Shown in pieces: positions 52,703-64,000 of a stretch of 64,000 nucleotides of DNA. The notes beneath the pieces were generated by a model. That model worked only from the letters and a program-made list of their open reading frames with translations. It was not told the origin of the DNA and did no database searches. Origin of the DNA: Agromyces sp. Marseille-P2726 (GTDB lineage Bacteria; Actinomycetota; Actinomycetes; Actinomycetales; Microbacteriaceae); the NCBI RefSeq assembly GCF_902809835.1, contig NZ_CADDWM010000015.1:372001-436000 (forward strand). The letters run 5' to 3'. Position 1 is the stretch's first letter, and the number at the start of each line of letters is the position of its first letter. The translations under genes were made by a program, and so were the position numbers.

Positions 52703-53175
52703 TGGGGGGAAGACCCTTCGTCGGTGGTGAGCAGGTGCCCGGGTTCGACGCCCGAGGCCCGCTCGGTGTCGATGGCGTGTTGCAGAATGATAACGGCTGC
52801 GACTTGGTCGACGATGGGACGCTGACTGCGACTCGACCTGCCCGAGGCTCGAAGCGCCTGCTGGGCGCTCACGGTCGACAGCCGCTCGTCGACGAGGCGC
52901 ACGCGCGCGCCCGTGGCGGCGAGGCGTTCGGCGAAGTCGACGGCGTCGTCGGTCGACGCCGTCGAACCGCCCGAGAGCGAGAGCGGGTTGCCGACGACGA
53001 GTTCGATCGCGCCGAATTCCTCGGCGAGATCGAGCACACGACGCACGTCGTCGTCACCGTCGGCGTGGCGGGGCACGGTCTCGACGGGGACGGCGAGCAC
53101 GGCCCCGGCGTCGCACCGGGCGACGCCGATGCGCGCTCGTCCGACGTCGATGCCGAGCCGAACTCCCGGTCGCAT
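52699..53175 (-). CDS. ruvX: Holliday junction resolvase-like protein RuvX/YqgF
   Basis: The product is 158 aa from ATG 53175. It has the RNase H-fold motifs RLGIDVGRARIGVARCD, ELVVGNPLSLSGG and LVDERLSTVSAQQAL with the C-terminal Asp in QRPIVDQVAAVIILQ. It is implicated in 16S rRNA 5'-end maturation or resolution of junctions. Order alaS-ruvX-mltG-aroE is conserved in actinobacteria. Confidence 0.94.
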   Translation of the reverse strand: MRPGVRLGIDVGRARIGVARCDAGAVLAVPVETVPRHADGDDDVRRVLDLAEEFGAIELVVGNPLSLSGGSTASTDDAVDFAERLAATGARVRLVDERLSTVSAQQALRASGRSSRSQRPIVDQVAAVIILQHAIDTERASGVEPGHLLTTDEGSSPQ

Positions 53176-53180
53176 GATCG

Positions 53181-55838
<2,658 letters not shown>

Positions 55839-55890
55839 GATTCCGTTCTGTATTCGGCTGCCCGGTCGAGTCGGGCGGGTCTTGAAGGCG

Positions 55891-56094
55891 TCAGCGCTGG
55901 ACGCCGGCGGCACCGACGTCGGCGCGGAGTTCGGCCTCGCGCTCGTGGTAGCCCTCGGCGACGGCCTTGCCGAACGCCCTCGCCTTCGCGTCGATCGAGG
56001 AGAAGAACTCCCTGCCCTGGTTGGTCTGATTGAGCTGGTGAGCGACGGCGAAGCCGGCTGCGATGCCCACGACGAACCACAGAATGCTCTTCAC
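55891..56094 (-). CDS. Small membrane protein upstream of alaS
   Basis: The 67-aa product has an N-terminal helix (MKSILWFVVGIAAGFAVAHQL) followed by an amphipathic tail (FFSSIDAKARAFGKAVAEGYHEREAEL). Proteins of this type commonly lie just upstream of alaS in Micrococcales (from memory). It is 52 nt from alaS, likely co-transcribed. Function unknown. Confidence 0.75.
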   Translation of the reverse strand: MKSILWFVVGIAAGFAVAHQLNQTNQGREFFSSIDAKARAFGKAVAEGYHEREAELRADVGAAGVQR

Positions 56095-56185
56095 GAATCT
56101 GCTCCCTCTGACCGATCCCGCCGCGCGAGGACCGCCCGGCCGACGACATTCTTCAGTCTAGTGACGGCTGATGCCGCTGCAGACG

Positions 56186-56220
56186 GAACGGGGGCCGCGG
56201 AACCCCCGCGACCCCCGTTC
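56186..56220 (-). terminator. Hairpin after rpsD
   Basis: GAACGGGGG (56186-56194) pairs exactly with CCCCCGTTC (56212-56220), 14 nt past the rpsD stop, in the 140-bp gap before the next gene. Confidence 0.65.
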
Positions 56221-56234
56221 GAGAACCGGCCGCG

Positions 56235-56858
56235 TCAGCGGGCGGCGTAGTACTCGACGACGAGCTGTACATCACAGGTGACGGGGACCTCGGCGCGCTT
56301 CGGACGGCGCACGAGCGTGGCCTGCAGCTTGTCGAGCTCGACCTCGAGGTACGCCGGCGTCTTGGGAAGCACGTCGACGTGGCCACCGGCGGCGGCGACC
56401 TGGAACGGCTCGGTGCCCTCGGAGCGCTGCTTGACGCCGATGAGCTGGCCCGGCTTCACCCGGAACGAGGGGCGGTCGACGATCTTGCCGTCGACGAGGA
56501 TGTGGCGGTGCACCACGAACTGGCGAGCCTGCGTGATGGTGCGGGCGAAGCCCGCGCGGAGCACGAGGGCGTCGAGGCGCATCTCGAGCAGCTCGACGAG
56601 GTTCTCACCCGTCAGGCCCTCGGTACGCCGCGCCTCGTTGAACGCGATGCGAAGCTGCTTCTCACGGATGCCGTACTGGGCGCGCAGGCGCTGCTTCTCG
56701 CGAAGGCGCACCGCGTAGTCGGAGTCGGCCTTGCGCTTGGTGCGGCCGTGCTCGCCGGGTGCGTACGGACGCTTCTCCATGTACCGGGCCGCCTTCGGGG
56801 TGAGGGCGACGCCGAGCGCACGGGAGAGTCGGGTCTTGCTACGTGACTGGTTCGACAC
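56235..56858 (-). CDS. rpsD: 30S ribosomal protein S4
   Basis: The 207-aa product has RSKTRLSRALGVALTPKAARYMEKRPYAPGEHG, KQRLRAQYGIREKQLRIAF and the S4 domain LVELLEMRLDALVLRAGFARTITQARQFVVHRHILVDG. The N-terminus has none of the Cys zinc ligands, so it is the zinc-free paralogue type. Here it is a stand-alone gene with its own 218-nt leader, as usual in Micrococcales. Confidence 0.98.
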   Translation of the reverse strand: MSNQSRSKTRLSRALGVALTPKAARYMEKRPYAPGEHGRTKRKADSDYAVRLREKQRLRAQYGIREKQLRIAFNEARRTEGLTGENLVELLEMRLDALVLRAGFARTITQARQFVVHRHILVDGKIVDRPSFRVKPGQLIGVKQRSEGTEPFQVAAAGGHVDVLPKTPAYLEVELDKLQATLVRRPKRAEVPVTCDVQLVVEYYAAR

Positions 56859-56894
56859 GAATGTCCTTTCGGAAGAATCTCAAGTGTGAATTCA

Positions 56895-56912
56895 CGGCGC
56901 GCTCGCGCGCCG
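56895..56912 (-). promoter_or_regulatory. Hairpin in the rpsD leader
   Basis: CGGCGCG/CGCGCCG with a 4-nt loop lies 37-54 nt upstream of the rpsD start. It could be a regulatory leader structure; S4 autoregulation is known in other bacteria, and the link here is inference. Confidence 0.4.
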
Positions 56913-57022
56913 GAAGTCTGTGTCAGAGGGATTCACCAAGGGCGGACCGGCTACAGATCGCACCCATTCGCCGATGATCCCTTCGCAGCCGCGCTCGAGG
57001 ATCTGGCTTCAGGCCGAGGGAT

Positions 57023-57028
57023 ATGCTA
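57023..57028 (-). promoter_or_regulatory. Candidate rpsD -10 box
   Basis: TAGCAT within GATAGCATAT is the only AT-rich patch between rarA and rpsD. No convincing -35 was found. Confidence 0.3.
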
Positions 57029-57076
57029 TCACGCCGGTCTCTGGGGCCGCAGCGCGGCGCTCGCGTCCGACCGCCG

Positions 57077-58492
57077 TCAACGGCCGCCGCGCACGATGCG
57101 ACGCAGCTTGGCCAGACGCGCCGACACCTCGCGCTCGTTGCCGTGCTCGGTGGGCTCGTAGTACACGGCACCGCGAAGCTCGTCGGGCAGGTACTCCTGG
57201 GCGACGACGCCGATCGGGTCGTCGTGCGGGTACGCGTATCCCTTGCCGTGCCCCAATCGCTTCGCGCCGGGATAGTGCGCGTCGCGCAGGTGCTTCGGCA
57301 CGCGCCCGGCCCGGCCCTCGCGCACGTCGGCGATGGCGCGATCGATGCCGAGGTAGGCCGCGTTCGACTTCGGCGCCGTTGCGAGGTGCACGACCGCCTG
57401 CGCCAGGGGGATGCGGCCCTCGGGCATGCCGATGTACTGCACGGCGTCGGCGGCGGCGACGGCGACGCCGAGTGCTGCGGGATCGGCCATGCCGATGTCT
57501 TCGGAGGCGAGCACGATGATGCGGCGGGCGATGAATCTCGGATCTTCGCCCGCCTCGATCATGCGCGCCAGGGAGGGGAGGGCGGCGTCGACGTCGCTGC
57601 CGCGCCCGGGTTTGATGAAGGCGCTGATGACGTCGTAGTGCTCGTCGCCGTTGCGGTCGTACCGGAGGAGCGCACGGTCGACCGCGCGTGCCACGATCTC
57701 GGGTGTGATGACGGGCGTCGGGCGCTCCGCGGCATCCGAGTCACCGGCATCATCGGCTCGCTCGTCGGCCTGGTGTGCTACTTCGCGCTCGTCGTCGCTC
57801 TGCTCGTCGGGCGCCTGGCCGGCAGCGACGGATGCCGCCTCGAGTGCGGTCAGTGCGCGCCGGGCGTCGCCCGACGCGAGCCGGATGATCGCGGCCCGGG
57901 CCTCGGGCTCGAGCCTGACCGCATCGGCGAGTCCACGCGGATCGGACACCGCGCGGTCGACGAGGAGGCCGAGATCGTCGTCGGTCAGCAGTTCGAGGGC
58001 CAACAGGAGCGAACGCGAGAGCAACGGCGAGATCACCGAGAACGACGGATTCTCTGTCGTCGCCGCGACCAGGATGACCCAGCCGTTCTCGACGCCGGGA
58101 AGGAGGGCGTCTTGCTGCGCCTTCGTGAATCGATGGATCTCGTCGAGGAAGAGCACGGTGGACACGCCGTAGAGGTCGCGACTCGCGCGGGCCTCCTCCA
58201 TCACCTGACGCACGTCGCGCACGCCGGCCGTGACCGCCGAGAGCTCGACGAACTTGCGGCCCGAGGATCGGGCGATGGCCTGGGCGAGGGTCGTCTTGCC
58301 CGTGCCGGGCGGGCCCCAGAGGATGACGGATACCGACCCCGATTCGCCGGTGCGGTCGCTCGCAAGCGCAACCAGCGGCGAGCCGGGTGTGAGGAGGTGT
58401 CGCTGGCCGGCGACCTCGTCGAGGCTGGTCGGGCGCATGCGCACAGCCAGCGGCGTCGCGCCGGAGCGCAGCCCCGGGCTGGAGTCCACCAT
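57077..58492 (-). CDS. rarA: Replication-associated recombination protein A (RarA/MgsA AAA+ ATPase)
   Basis: The product is 471 aa from ATG 58492. Walker A is [13 protein letters not shown] and Walker B is [10 protein letters not shown]; the sensor and C-terminal tetramerisation regions show [35 protein letters not shown] and [16 protein letters not shown]. An acidic low-complexity insert (~[20 protein letters not shown]) interrupts the linker after the AAA+ domain. It acts at stalled forks. Divergent from the PPIase gene. Confidence 0.95.
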   Translation of the reverse strand: MVDSSPGLRSGATPLAVRMRPTSLDEVAGQRHLLTPGSPLVALASDRTGESGSVSVILWGPPGTGKTTLAQAIARSSGRKFVELSAVTAGVRDVRQVMEEARASRDLYGVSTVLFLDEIHRFTKAQQDALLPGVENGWVILVAATTENPSFSVISPLLSRSLLLALELLTDDDLGLLVDRAVSDPRGLADAVRLEPEARAAIIRLASGDARRALTALEAASVAAGQAPDEQSDDEREVAHQADERADDAGDSDAAERPTPVITPEIVARAVDRALLRYDRNGDEHYDVISAFIKPGRGSDVDAALPSLARMIEAGEDPRFIARRIIVLASEDIGMADPAALGVAVAAADAVQYIGMPEGRIPLAQAVVHLATAPKSNAAYLGIDRAIADVREGRAGRVPKHLRDAHYPGAKRLGHGKGYAYPHDDPIGVVAQEYLPDELRGAVYYEPTEHGNEREVSARLAKLRRIVRGGR

Positions 58493-58565
58493 GCGATCCA
58501 GCGTAGCCGCGGCATCCGACACGACCGCCCGGTGCCGGAAGTGGCCGTGACCGCCATCGCCGCGA

Positions 58566-58596
58566 TTGGTGCCGAAGCCGCGGCCTTGCGTAGAGT
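58566..58596 (+). promoter_or_regulatory. Candidate PPIase promoter
   Basis: TTGGTG (58566-58571) and TAGAGT (58591-58596) are separated by 19 nt in the 135-bp gap divergent from rarA. The spacing is long, so this is weak. Confidence 0.3.
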
Positions 58597-58627
58597 CGGC
58601 TCGCAGGAATCCCGAGAAGGAGCACGC

Positions 58628-59419
58628 GTGGCCACGAACGACCGTCAGGCGCGAGAGGAGCGCGCACGCCTGCGCACCTATCAGGCACGCCAGGAGGTGC
58701 ACCTTCGCAAGCGGCGTCGTCGCATCCGCGACAACGTGATCGCCGGCATCGCGCTCGTGGTGATCCTCACGCTCGCGACCGCCGCACAGCTGGTGTACTT
58801 CAATGGCGGGCCCGGTTCTCCCGAGGCGGCGCCCGAGGCGACGGCCACGCCCACACCGGGTCCGACGCCGCCGCCGGGCGAGAACGAGGGCGACGTGCCT
58901 CCGGCCGACCTCGCCGAGGGCCGAACCTGGACCGGCACGATGACGCTGAACGAGATCCCCGTCGCCTTCGAACTCGACGGTGCCGCGGCGCCGCAGGCGG
59001 TGGCCAGCGAGATCAGCCTCATCCAATCGGGCTTCTACACCGGCACGACGTGCCATCGGCTGACCCGGGACAGCATCTGGGTGCTGCAGTGCGGCGACCC
59101 CGCCGGCGACGGCACCGGCGGCCCGGGATACAGCTATGGACCCGTCGAGAACGCACCCGCCGACAACGTGTACCCCGCCGGCACCATCGCGATGGCCCGC
59201 CAGCAGCAGGACGCGTACAGCCAGGGCAGCCAGTTCTTCATCGTCTACGAGGACACCACTCTTCCGACCGACGAGGCCGGCGGGTACACCGTCATCGGCC
59301 GGGTCACGAGTGGCCTCGACGAGCTCAAGGCCGGAATCACCGATGCGGGTACGGCTGACGGCAGCACCGACGGGGCGCCCGCGGTGCCCGTGACCATCAC
59401 GGCGGTCACGATCCAGTGA
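58628..59419 (+). CDS. Membrane-anchored cyclophilin-type peptidyl-prolyl isomerase
   Basis: The product is 263 aa from GTG 58628 with AAGGAG 5 nt upstream. A basic cytoplasmic N-terminus (~35 aa) precedes a helix (~39-58), then a Pro/Thr-rich linker ([13 protein letters not shown]) and an extracytoplasmic cyclophilin domain. The domain has [34 protein letters not shown] and [19 protein letters not shown], but the catalytic Arg of the FHR motif is present as CHR. It probably folds exported proteins. Confidence 0.92.
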   Translation: MATNDRQAREERARLRTYQARQEVHLRKRRRRIRDNVIAGIALVVILTLATAAQLVYFNGGPGSPEAAPEATATPTPGPTPPPGENEGDVPPADLAEGRTWTGTMTLNEIPVAFELDGAAAPQAVASEISLIQSGFYTGTTCHRLTRDSIWVLQCGDPAGDGTGGPGYSYGPVENAPADNVYPAGTIAMARQQQDAYSQGSQFFIVYEDTTLPTDEAGGYTVIGRVTSGLDELKAGITDAGTADGSTDGAPAVPVTITAVTIQ

Positions 59420-59504
59420 CGATCTGCGCCGCGAGGGCGGTGCAATAGGCTTGATCCGTTCCACCCGCCCATGGGCGGTTTCGAGACCACGACGAGGGTG
59501 AGCC

Positions 59505-60737
59505 GTGACCGATTCAGAGCAGCAACCGTGGGGCCGCGTCGACGAGACGGGCACCGTCTTCGTGCGCACCGCCGACGGTGAGCGGGAGGTCGGCCAGTAC
59601 CCCGATGCGACGCCCGAAGAGGCGCTCGCCTACTTCGAGCGCAAGTACGCCGACCTCGCCGGCCAGGTGAGCCTGCTCGAGCAGCGGGTGCGCCGCGGTG
59701 CGCCGGCGGCGGATGTCGCGAAGGCGGTCGCCACACTTCGGGACTCCGTCGCGAACGCGCACGCGGTCGGCGACCTCGACGCCCTCGCGCGACGACTCGA
59801 GGCGCTGTCGGGCACCACGAAGGAGCTCACGGAACAGCAGCAGGCGGAGGCCAGGGCCGCGTTGGCGGAGGCCATCGCCGAGCGCACTCGAATCGTGGAA
59901 CAGGCAGAGGCCCTCGCTGCTCAAGACCCTGCGAAGACGCAGTGGAAGCAGGCGACGGCCGAGCTCGACGCGCTCTTCGCGAGCTGGCAGCAGCACCAGC
60001 AGAACGGTCCCCGGCTGCCCAAGAACGAGGCGAACGAGCTGTGGAAGCGGTTCCGCACCGCTCGATCCACCATCGAGCAGCACCGCAAGGCGTTCTTCGC
60101 CGAGCTCGACGCGACGCATCGCGACGTCCGTGCCCGCAAGCAGGCGCTCATCGAGCGCGCCGAGGCACTCGCCCCACGGGGCGCCGAGGCCGTCGGCGAG
60201 TACCGCAACCTGCTCGACGAGTGGAAGCAGGCCGGGCGCGCCGGCAAGAAGCTCGACGACGCGCTGTGGGCGAAGTTCAAGGCCGCCGGAGATGTGCTGT
60301 TCCAGGCGAAGGCCGAGGCCGATGCCAAAGAGGACGAGGCGTACCGCGCCAACCTCACCGAGAAGCTGGCGCTTCTCGAGCAAGCGGAGAAGCTCACCTC
60401 CGAGACCGATCCCAAGCAGGCACGCGCCGCCCTGAACCGCATCCAGCGCAGCTGGGACGACATCGGCAAGGTTCCGCGCGACCAGGTCCGAGCCGTCGAA
60501 GAGCGTCTCCGCAAGGTCGAGACGCACGTCCGCTCACTCGAAGACGAGCACTGGCAGCGCGAAGACCCGGAGAAGAAGGCGCGCTCCGAGGGCATGGTCG
60601 GCCAGCTGCAGGACGCCATCGCGAAGCTCGAGGCCGAGCTCGCGGCCGCCGAGGCCGGAGGCGACGCGCGGGCCGCGGCATCCGCCCGCGAGGCGCTCGA
60701 TGCCCGCCGCGCGTGGCTCAAGGCCGTCGACGGCTGA
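59505..60737 (+). CDS. DUF349 domain-containing coiled-coil protein
   Basis: The product is 410 aa from GTG 59505. It is almost wholly helical, with repeated W-K-x-A / LWKRFRTAR / [10 protein letters not shown] / [23 protein letters not shown] motifs typical of DUF349 repeats. A beta-like N-terminal segment ([23 protein letters not shown]) precedes them. The function of DUF349 proteins in actinobacteria is unclear. A 14-bp palindrome CCGCCCATGGGCGG (59465-59478) lies just upstream. Confidence 0.88.
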   Translation: MTDSEQQPWGRVDETGTVFVRTADGEREVGQYPDATPEEALAYFERKYADLAGQVSLLEQRVRRGAPAADVAKAVATLRDSVANAHAVGDLDALARRLEALSGTTKELTEQQQAEARAALAEAIAERTRIVEQAEALAAQDPAKTQWKQATAELDALFASWQQHQQNGPRLPKNEANELWKRFRTARSTIEQHRKAFFAELDATHRDVRARKQALIERAEALAPRGAEAVGEYRNLLDEWKQAGRAGKKLDDALWAKFKAAGDVLFQAKAEADAKEDEAYRANLTEKLALLEQAEKLTSETDPKQARAALNRIQRSWDDIGKVPRDQVRAVEERLRKVETHVRSLEDEHWQREDPEKKARSEGMVGQLQDAIAKLEAELAAAEAGGDARAAASAREALDARRAWLKAVDG

Positions 60738-60772
60738 GCAGCACCGACCCGTCCCACGCAGCGGGTGGATCC

Positions 60773-60794
60773 CCGGGCTTATCCACAGGCCCGG
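60773..60794. promoter_or_regulatory. Perfect DnaA-box sequence in a hairpin loop
   Basis: TTATCCACA (60779-60787), identical to the consensus DnaA box, lies in the loop between CCGGGC (60773-60778) and GCCCGG (60789-60794). It is in the 82-bp gap between the DUF349 gene and the AbiEi-like gene. A single box does not make an origin; it could titrate DnaA or control the downstream gene. Confidence 0.6.
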
Positions 60795-60819
60795 CCGAAG
60801 GCGGTCGAGGCGGTGACGG

Positions 60820-61449
60820 ATGCCGCAGCATTGCGTCATGGCCCGCCTCCGATCCGTGCTCGACACCGACGACCTTCCCATCGCAGAGCTCTGTGCCGCG
60901 CGCCTCGACGGCGAGGTCGTGGCGATCGACCATGGATGGGTCCCCGTCGACGAACCCGACCACGCGGCGTCGAGGGCCGCGCTCGTCGCGCTCCAGGTGC
61001 CGCGGTCGCTCATCATCGAGCGGCTGTCGGCGGCATGGGTGCACGGGGCGATCGCATCGCCCCCCGTCGTCGCGCAGTTCTGCGTCCCGTACAGCGCTCG
61101 CATCGCCGTGCTGAATCACCGCCGGGTCAGCGTGCGCGAGGTGCGCATCGACGCCCGCGACATCGTCGAGGTCGGCGACCAGCCGTGCACCACCATCGAC
61201 CGCACCGCGTTCGACGTGCTGCGGGATCACACGCTCGACGACCGGGTCGCCTGTGACGTGGTGGCTGCCCTGCATCACGTGCGGCCCGAGATCATCAACC
61301 TGGTTGAGCACCGGCTCGACGGTGCGGTGCGCATGCCGCACCGTTCGCTCGCCGTTTCACGCCTGCGCCGTACCGAGGCCGCACTGCGATCAGCCGGTCG
61401 GGCGGGGGCATCGCGGCTCGGCGATCATCCGCCGTCGCTCACGCGGTAG
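60820..61449 (+). CDS. AbiEi-like (type IV antitoxin-like) hypothetical protein
   Basis: This 209-aa protein has the pattern [14 protein letters not shown], then [30 protein letters not shown], resembling the antitoxin-like domain of AbiEi_4/DUF559-associated proteins of actinobacteria (resemblance by motif from memory). No nuclease domain and no adjacent AbiEii-type toxin are visible, so it is probably an orphan. ATG 60820 lies inside a GGATGCCGC copy; ATG 60838 (MARLRSVL) is an alternative without a better site. The 3' end overlaps rel by 25 bp tail to tail. Confidence 0.65.
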   Translation: MPQHCVMARLRSVLDTDDLPIAELCAARLDGEVVAIDHGWVPVDEPDHAASRAALVALQVPRSLIIERLSAAWVHGAIASPPVVAQFCVPYSARIAVLNHRRVSVREVRIDARDIVEVGDQPCTTIDRTAFDVLRDHTLDDRVACDVVAALHHVRPEIINLVEHRLDGAVRMPHRSLAVSRLRRTEAALRSAGRAGASRLGDHPPSLTR

Positions 61450-63680
61450 ACGTCGTAGACGGCGTCGATCCGCCGAACCGCGTTCAGCACCCGGTCGAGG
61501 TGCGTCGTGTCGCCCATCTCGAACACGAACCGACTGATCGCCAGGCGGTCGGCTGACGTCGAGACGTTCGCCGACAGGATGTTCACGTGGTGCTCCGAGA
61601 GCACACGCGTGACGTCGGAGAGCAGGCCGGCGCGGTCGAGCGCCTCGATCTGGATCTGCACCAGGAACACGCTCTTCGAGCTCGGCGCCCATTCCACGTC
61701 GATCATCCGCTCGGGCTCGCGCATCAACGACTGCACGTTGTGGCAGGTCGCCTGGTGTACCGAGACCCCGGCGCCGCGGGTGATGAACCCGACGATCTCG
61801 TCGCCGGGCACGGGCGTGCAGCACCGTGCCAGCTTCACAAGGATGTCGGGCGCTCCGCGCACGAGCACCCCCGAGTCGGAATTGCGCGGGAGCGGCCGCG
61901 AACGCACCGGGATGGGCAGGTCGGGCTCGTCGCCCTCGTCGACGTCGCGGACGAGCGCGACCACCTTCTCGAGCACCGACTGGGTGGAGACGTGCCCTTC
62001 GCCGACCGCCGCGTACAGCGCCGACACGTCGTCGTAGCGCAGCTGAGCGGCGACCTCTGCGAAGGACTCCTGGCTCATGAGCTTCTGCAGCGGCAGGTTC
62101 TGCTTGCGCATGGCACGCGCGATGGAATCGCGACCCTGCTCGATCGCCTCGTCTCGTCGCTCCTTGGTGAACCACTGGCGGATCTTGTTGCGGGCCCGGG
62201 GGCTCTTCACGAACGTGAGCCAGTCCTGGCTCGGTCCGGAGTCGGGGTTCTTGGAGGTGAACACCTCGACGACGTCACCGCTCGTGAGTTCGCTCTCGAG
62301 GGGGACCAGGCGGCCGTTCACCTTCGCGCCCATGGTGCGATGGCCGACCTCCGTGTGCACCGCGTACGCGAAGTCGATCGGCGTCGCCCCGGCGGGCAGG
62401 CCGATGACCCGCCCCTTCGGTGTGAAGACGTAGACCTCCTTGGCGCCGATCTCGAACCGCAGCGAGTCCAGGAATTCGCCCGGATCGGCCGTCTCGGCCT
62501 GCCAGTCGGAGATGTGCGCGAGCCACGCCATGTCGGTCTCGCTCGCGGTCGATCGATCGGTGGAACGGCCGGTCGCCATCCGCTCCTTGTACTTCCAGTG
62601 CGCGGCGACACCGTACTCGGCCCGCTGGTGCATGTCGTGGGTGCGGATCTGGATCTCGACGGCGCGACCCTTCGGCCCGAGCACCGTCGTGTGCAGCGAC
62701 TGGTACAGGTTGAACTTCGGGGTCGCGATGTAGTCCTTGAAGCGACCCGGCAACGGAGTCCACCGCGCGTGGATGGCGCCGAGCACGGCATAGCAGTCGC
62801 GAACCGAGTTGACGAGGACGCGGATGCCGACGAGGTCGTAGATCTCGTCGAAGTCGCGCCCGCGCACGATCATCTTCTGGTAGATCGAGTAGTACTGCTT
62901 GGGGCGGCCGACCACCTTGCCGCGGATCTTGGCGTTCTTCAGGTCTTCGCTCACGAGGTCGATGACCGTCTGCACGAACTCCTCGCGCTGCGGGGTGCGT
63001 TGCTTCACGAGACTCTCGATCTCGGCGTAGAGCTTCGGGTACAGCACCGCGAAGGAGAGATCCTCGAGCTCCCACTTGATGGCCTGGATGCCGAGGCGAT
63101 GTGCCAGCGGCGCGTAGATCTCGAGCGTCTCGGTCGCCTTGCGAGACGCCGATTCGGCCGGCACGAAGCCCCACGTGCGCGCGTTGTGGAGCCGGTCGGC
63201 GAGCTTGATGATGAGCACTCGGATGTCTTTCGACATCGCGACGATCATCTTGCGCACGGTCTCGGCCTGCGTGGAGTCGCCGTACTTCACCTTGTCGAGC
63301 TTGGTGACACCGTCGACGAGCATCGCGATCTCGTCGCCGAAGTCGGCGCGCACCTGATCCAGCGTGTACGCGGTGTCTTCGACGGTGTCGTGCAGGAGTG
63401 CCGCGGCGACCGTCTTCGACCCGATACCGAGGTCGGCGAGGATCTGCGCAACGGCGACCGGGTGGGTGATGTACGGCTCACCGCTCTTGCGCTTCTGGCC
63501 CTCGTGCGCGCGTTCGGCGACCGTGTAGGCCCGCTCGATGAGGCTCAGGTCGGCCTTGGGGTGGTGCATCCGCACCGTGCGCATGAGCGTGTCGACCGCG
63601 CCCGACGGCTGCGCCTTCGAGAAGATCCGGGGTACGAGGCGGCGCAGCGAAGCGGTCGAGTTGATTCCCGCCTCGGTCAT
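61425..63680 (-). CDS. rel: Bifunctional (p)ppGpp synthetase/hydrolase Rel
   Basis: The product is 751 aa from ATG 63680, chosen for the GGAGG 7 nt upstream (an in-frame TTG at 63701 is less likely). The N-terminal HD hydrolase has [10 protein letters not shown] and LLHDTVEDT. The synthetase has [13 protein letters not shown] and [10 protein letters not shown], the RFKD form found in dual-function enzymes. A TGS domain ([27 protein letters not shown]), a Cys-containing linker and a C-terminal ACT domain follow. It makes and degrades the stringent alarmone. Confidence 0.97.
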   Translation of the reverse strand: MTEAGINSTASLRRLVPRIFSKAQPSGAVDTLMRTVRMHHPKADLSLIERAYTVAERAHEGQKRKSGEPYITHPVAVAQILADLGIGSKTVAAALLHDTVEDTAYTLDQVRADFGDEIAMLVDGVTKLDKVKYGDSTQAETVRKMIVAMSKDIRVLIIKLADRLHNARTWGFVPAESASRKATETLEIYAPLAHRLGIQAIKWELEDLSFAVLYPKLYAEIESLVKQRTPQREEFVQTVIDLVSEDLKNAKIRGKVVGRPKQYYSIYQKMIVRGRDFDEIYDLVGIRVLVNSVRDCYAVLGAIHARWTPLPGRFKDYIATPKFNLYQSLHTTVLGPKGRAVEIQIRTHDMHQRAEYGVAAHWKYKERMATGRSTDRSTASETDMAWLAHISDWQAETADPGEFLDSLRFEIGAKEVYVFTPKGRVIGLPAGATPIDFAYAVHTEVGHRTMGAKVNGRLVPLESELTSGDVVEVFTSKNPDSGPSQDWLTFVKSPRARNKIRQWFTKERRDEAIEQGRDSIARAMRKQNLPLQKLMSQESFAEVAAQLRYDDVSALYAAVGEGHVSTQSVLEKVVALVRDVDEGDEPDLPIPVRSRPLPRNSDSGVLVRGAPDILVKLARCCTPVPGDEIVGFITRGAGVSVHQATCHNVQSLMREPERMIDVEWAPSSKSVFLVQIQIEALDRAGLLSDVTRVLSEHHVNILSANVSTSADRLAISRFVFEMGDTTHLDRVLNAVRRIDAVYDVYRVSDGG

Positions 63681-63751
63681 ACGCGCACCTCCAGAACTCA
63701 ATTATCGCTGCTCTGGACGGGGCACCGTGCCGCATTCGCCACGGGCGATCG

Positions 63752-64000
63752 TCACGCCGTGGGAACCGCCTCGACGGAGGCCGATCCGGTACCGGCACGC
63801 TCGCGCTCCTTCAGCACCTTCTGGTCGTGCTTGCGGATCGCCGGCTCCCCCTCGCGGAGCTGCGAGTACAACGGCGCCGCGAGGAACACGGTCGACCAGG
63901 TGCCGACGATGATGCCGATCAGCAGGGCGAGCGAGATGTCTCGCAGCGTGTCGGCCCCGAGCACGCCCGCGCCGATGAAGAGGATCGCGGCGACCGGGAG
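63752..64000 (-). CDS. secF: Protein translocase subunit SecF, C-terminal part (partial)
   Basis: Only the last 82 codons are present; the gene starts beyond 64000. The last transmembrane segments (ISLALLIGIIVGTWSTVFLAAPLY) and the cytoplasmic tail LREGEPAIRKHDQKVLKER are typical of SecF. With SecD it drives late steps of protein export. It is 71 nt upstream of rel, the common secD-secF-rel order. Confidence 0.88.
   Translation of the reverse strand, partial: LPVAAILFIGAGVLGADTLRDISLALLIGIIVGTWSTVFLAAPLYSQLREGEPAIRKHDQKVLKERERAGTGSASVEAVPTA

Noticed and set aside
59465-59478. Perfect palindrome CCGCCCATGGGCGG as a terminator of the PPIase gene
   Set aside because: With only a two-base centre it cannot fold into a stable hairpin beyond a few pairs; it may be a protein site but nothing supports that.
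60773-60794. Replication origin at the DnaA box
   Set aside because: One box only, with no dnaA/dnaN/gyrB neighbours and no AT-rich unwinding region.
60820-61449. Complete toxin-antitoxin or abortive-infection system
   Set aside because: No AbiEii-type nucleotidyltransferase or other toxin is adjacent; neighbours are DUF349 and rel.

Overview
The window is about 70% GC, with dense head-to-tail genes, many GTG/TTG starts and 1-11 nt start/stop overlaps. It is actinobacterial and most likely Microbacteriaceae (Agromyces/Leifsonia-like; the genus is a guess). Pointers are the pdtaR ANTAR regulator, the HGxxP and Trp-associated membrane proteins in the trp cluster, the PyrR leader and an IHF-guanylate kinase fusion. 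It is chromosomal core genome: no insertion sequence, prophage, CRISPR array or rRNA was seen.

Layout. 1-6.8 kb: 5' end of rpsA, a secreted metallophosphoesterase, a DUF885 peptidase-like protein, an ECF sigma factor with a zinc-finger anti-sigma, a small ORF, and an exported His/Met-rich helical protein. 6.8-10.3 kb: polA, pdtaR and tRNA-Leu(CAA). 10.3-44.2 kb: an almost unbroken minus-strand run, in transcription order pyrR-pyrB-pyrC-membrane protein-carA-carB-pyrF-gmk-rpoZ-coaBC-metK-priA-fmt-rsmB-rpe-hisE-hisG-hisF-hisI-trpE-membrane protein-HGxxP-trpC-trpB-trpA-lgt-gltB-gltD-pyk, with no gap above about 90 nt. 44.3-45.9 kb: a small hypothetical gene, a polytopic membrane protein and a DoxX-like protein around a strong bidirectional hairpin. 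46-56 kb: mltG-aroE-aroC-aroK-aroB-aroQ-efp-nusB preceded by alaS and ruvX. 56-64 kb: rpsD, rarA, then a short plus-strand block (cyclophilin-type PPIase, DUF349 protein, AbiEi-like protein) converging on rel, and the 3' end of secF.

The genes join pyrimidine, guanylate, CoA/SAM, histidine, tryptophan, aromatic and glutamate synthesis with translation (alaS, rpsD, rpsA, efp, fmt, rsmB) and the (p)ppGpp enzyme Rel. Visible regulation includes a PyrR-binding leader whose hairpin would include the pyrR Shine-Dalgarno, a hairpin in the rpsA leader, and two mutually exclusive hairpins between the sigma-factor cluster and the exported protein gene.

Most unusual signals: (1) the nonamer GGATGCCGC occurs at least 39 times on either strand against about 2 expected by base composition; (2) the single-ORF mIHF-Gmk fusion; (3) a degenerate palindromic repeat present between aroQ and aroB and again in frame in the CarA C-terminal tail; (4) a perfect DnaA-box sequence in a hairpin loop upstream of the AbiEi-like gene. 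No new multi-gene system (defence, secretion or biosynthetic) is evident.
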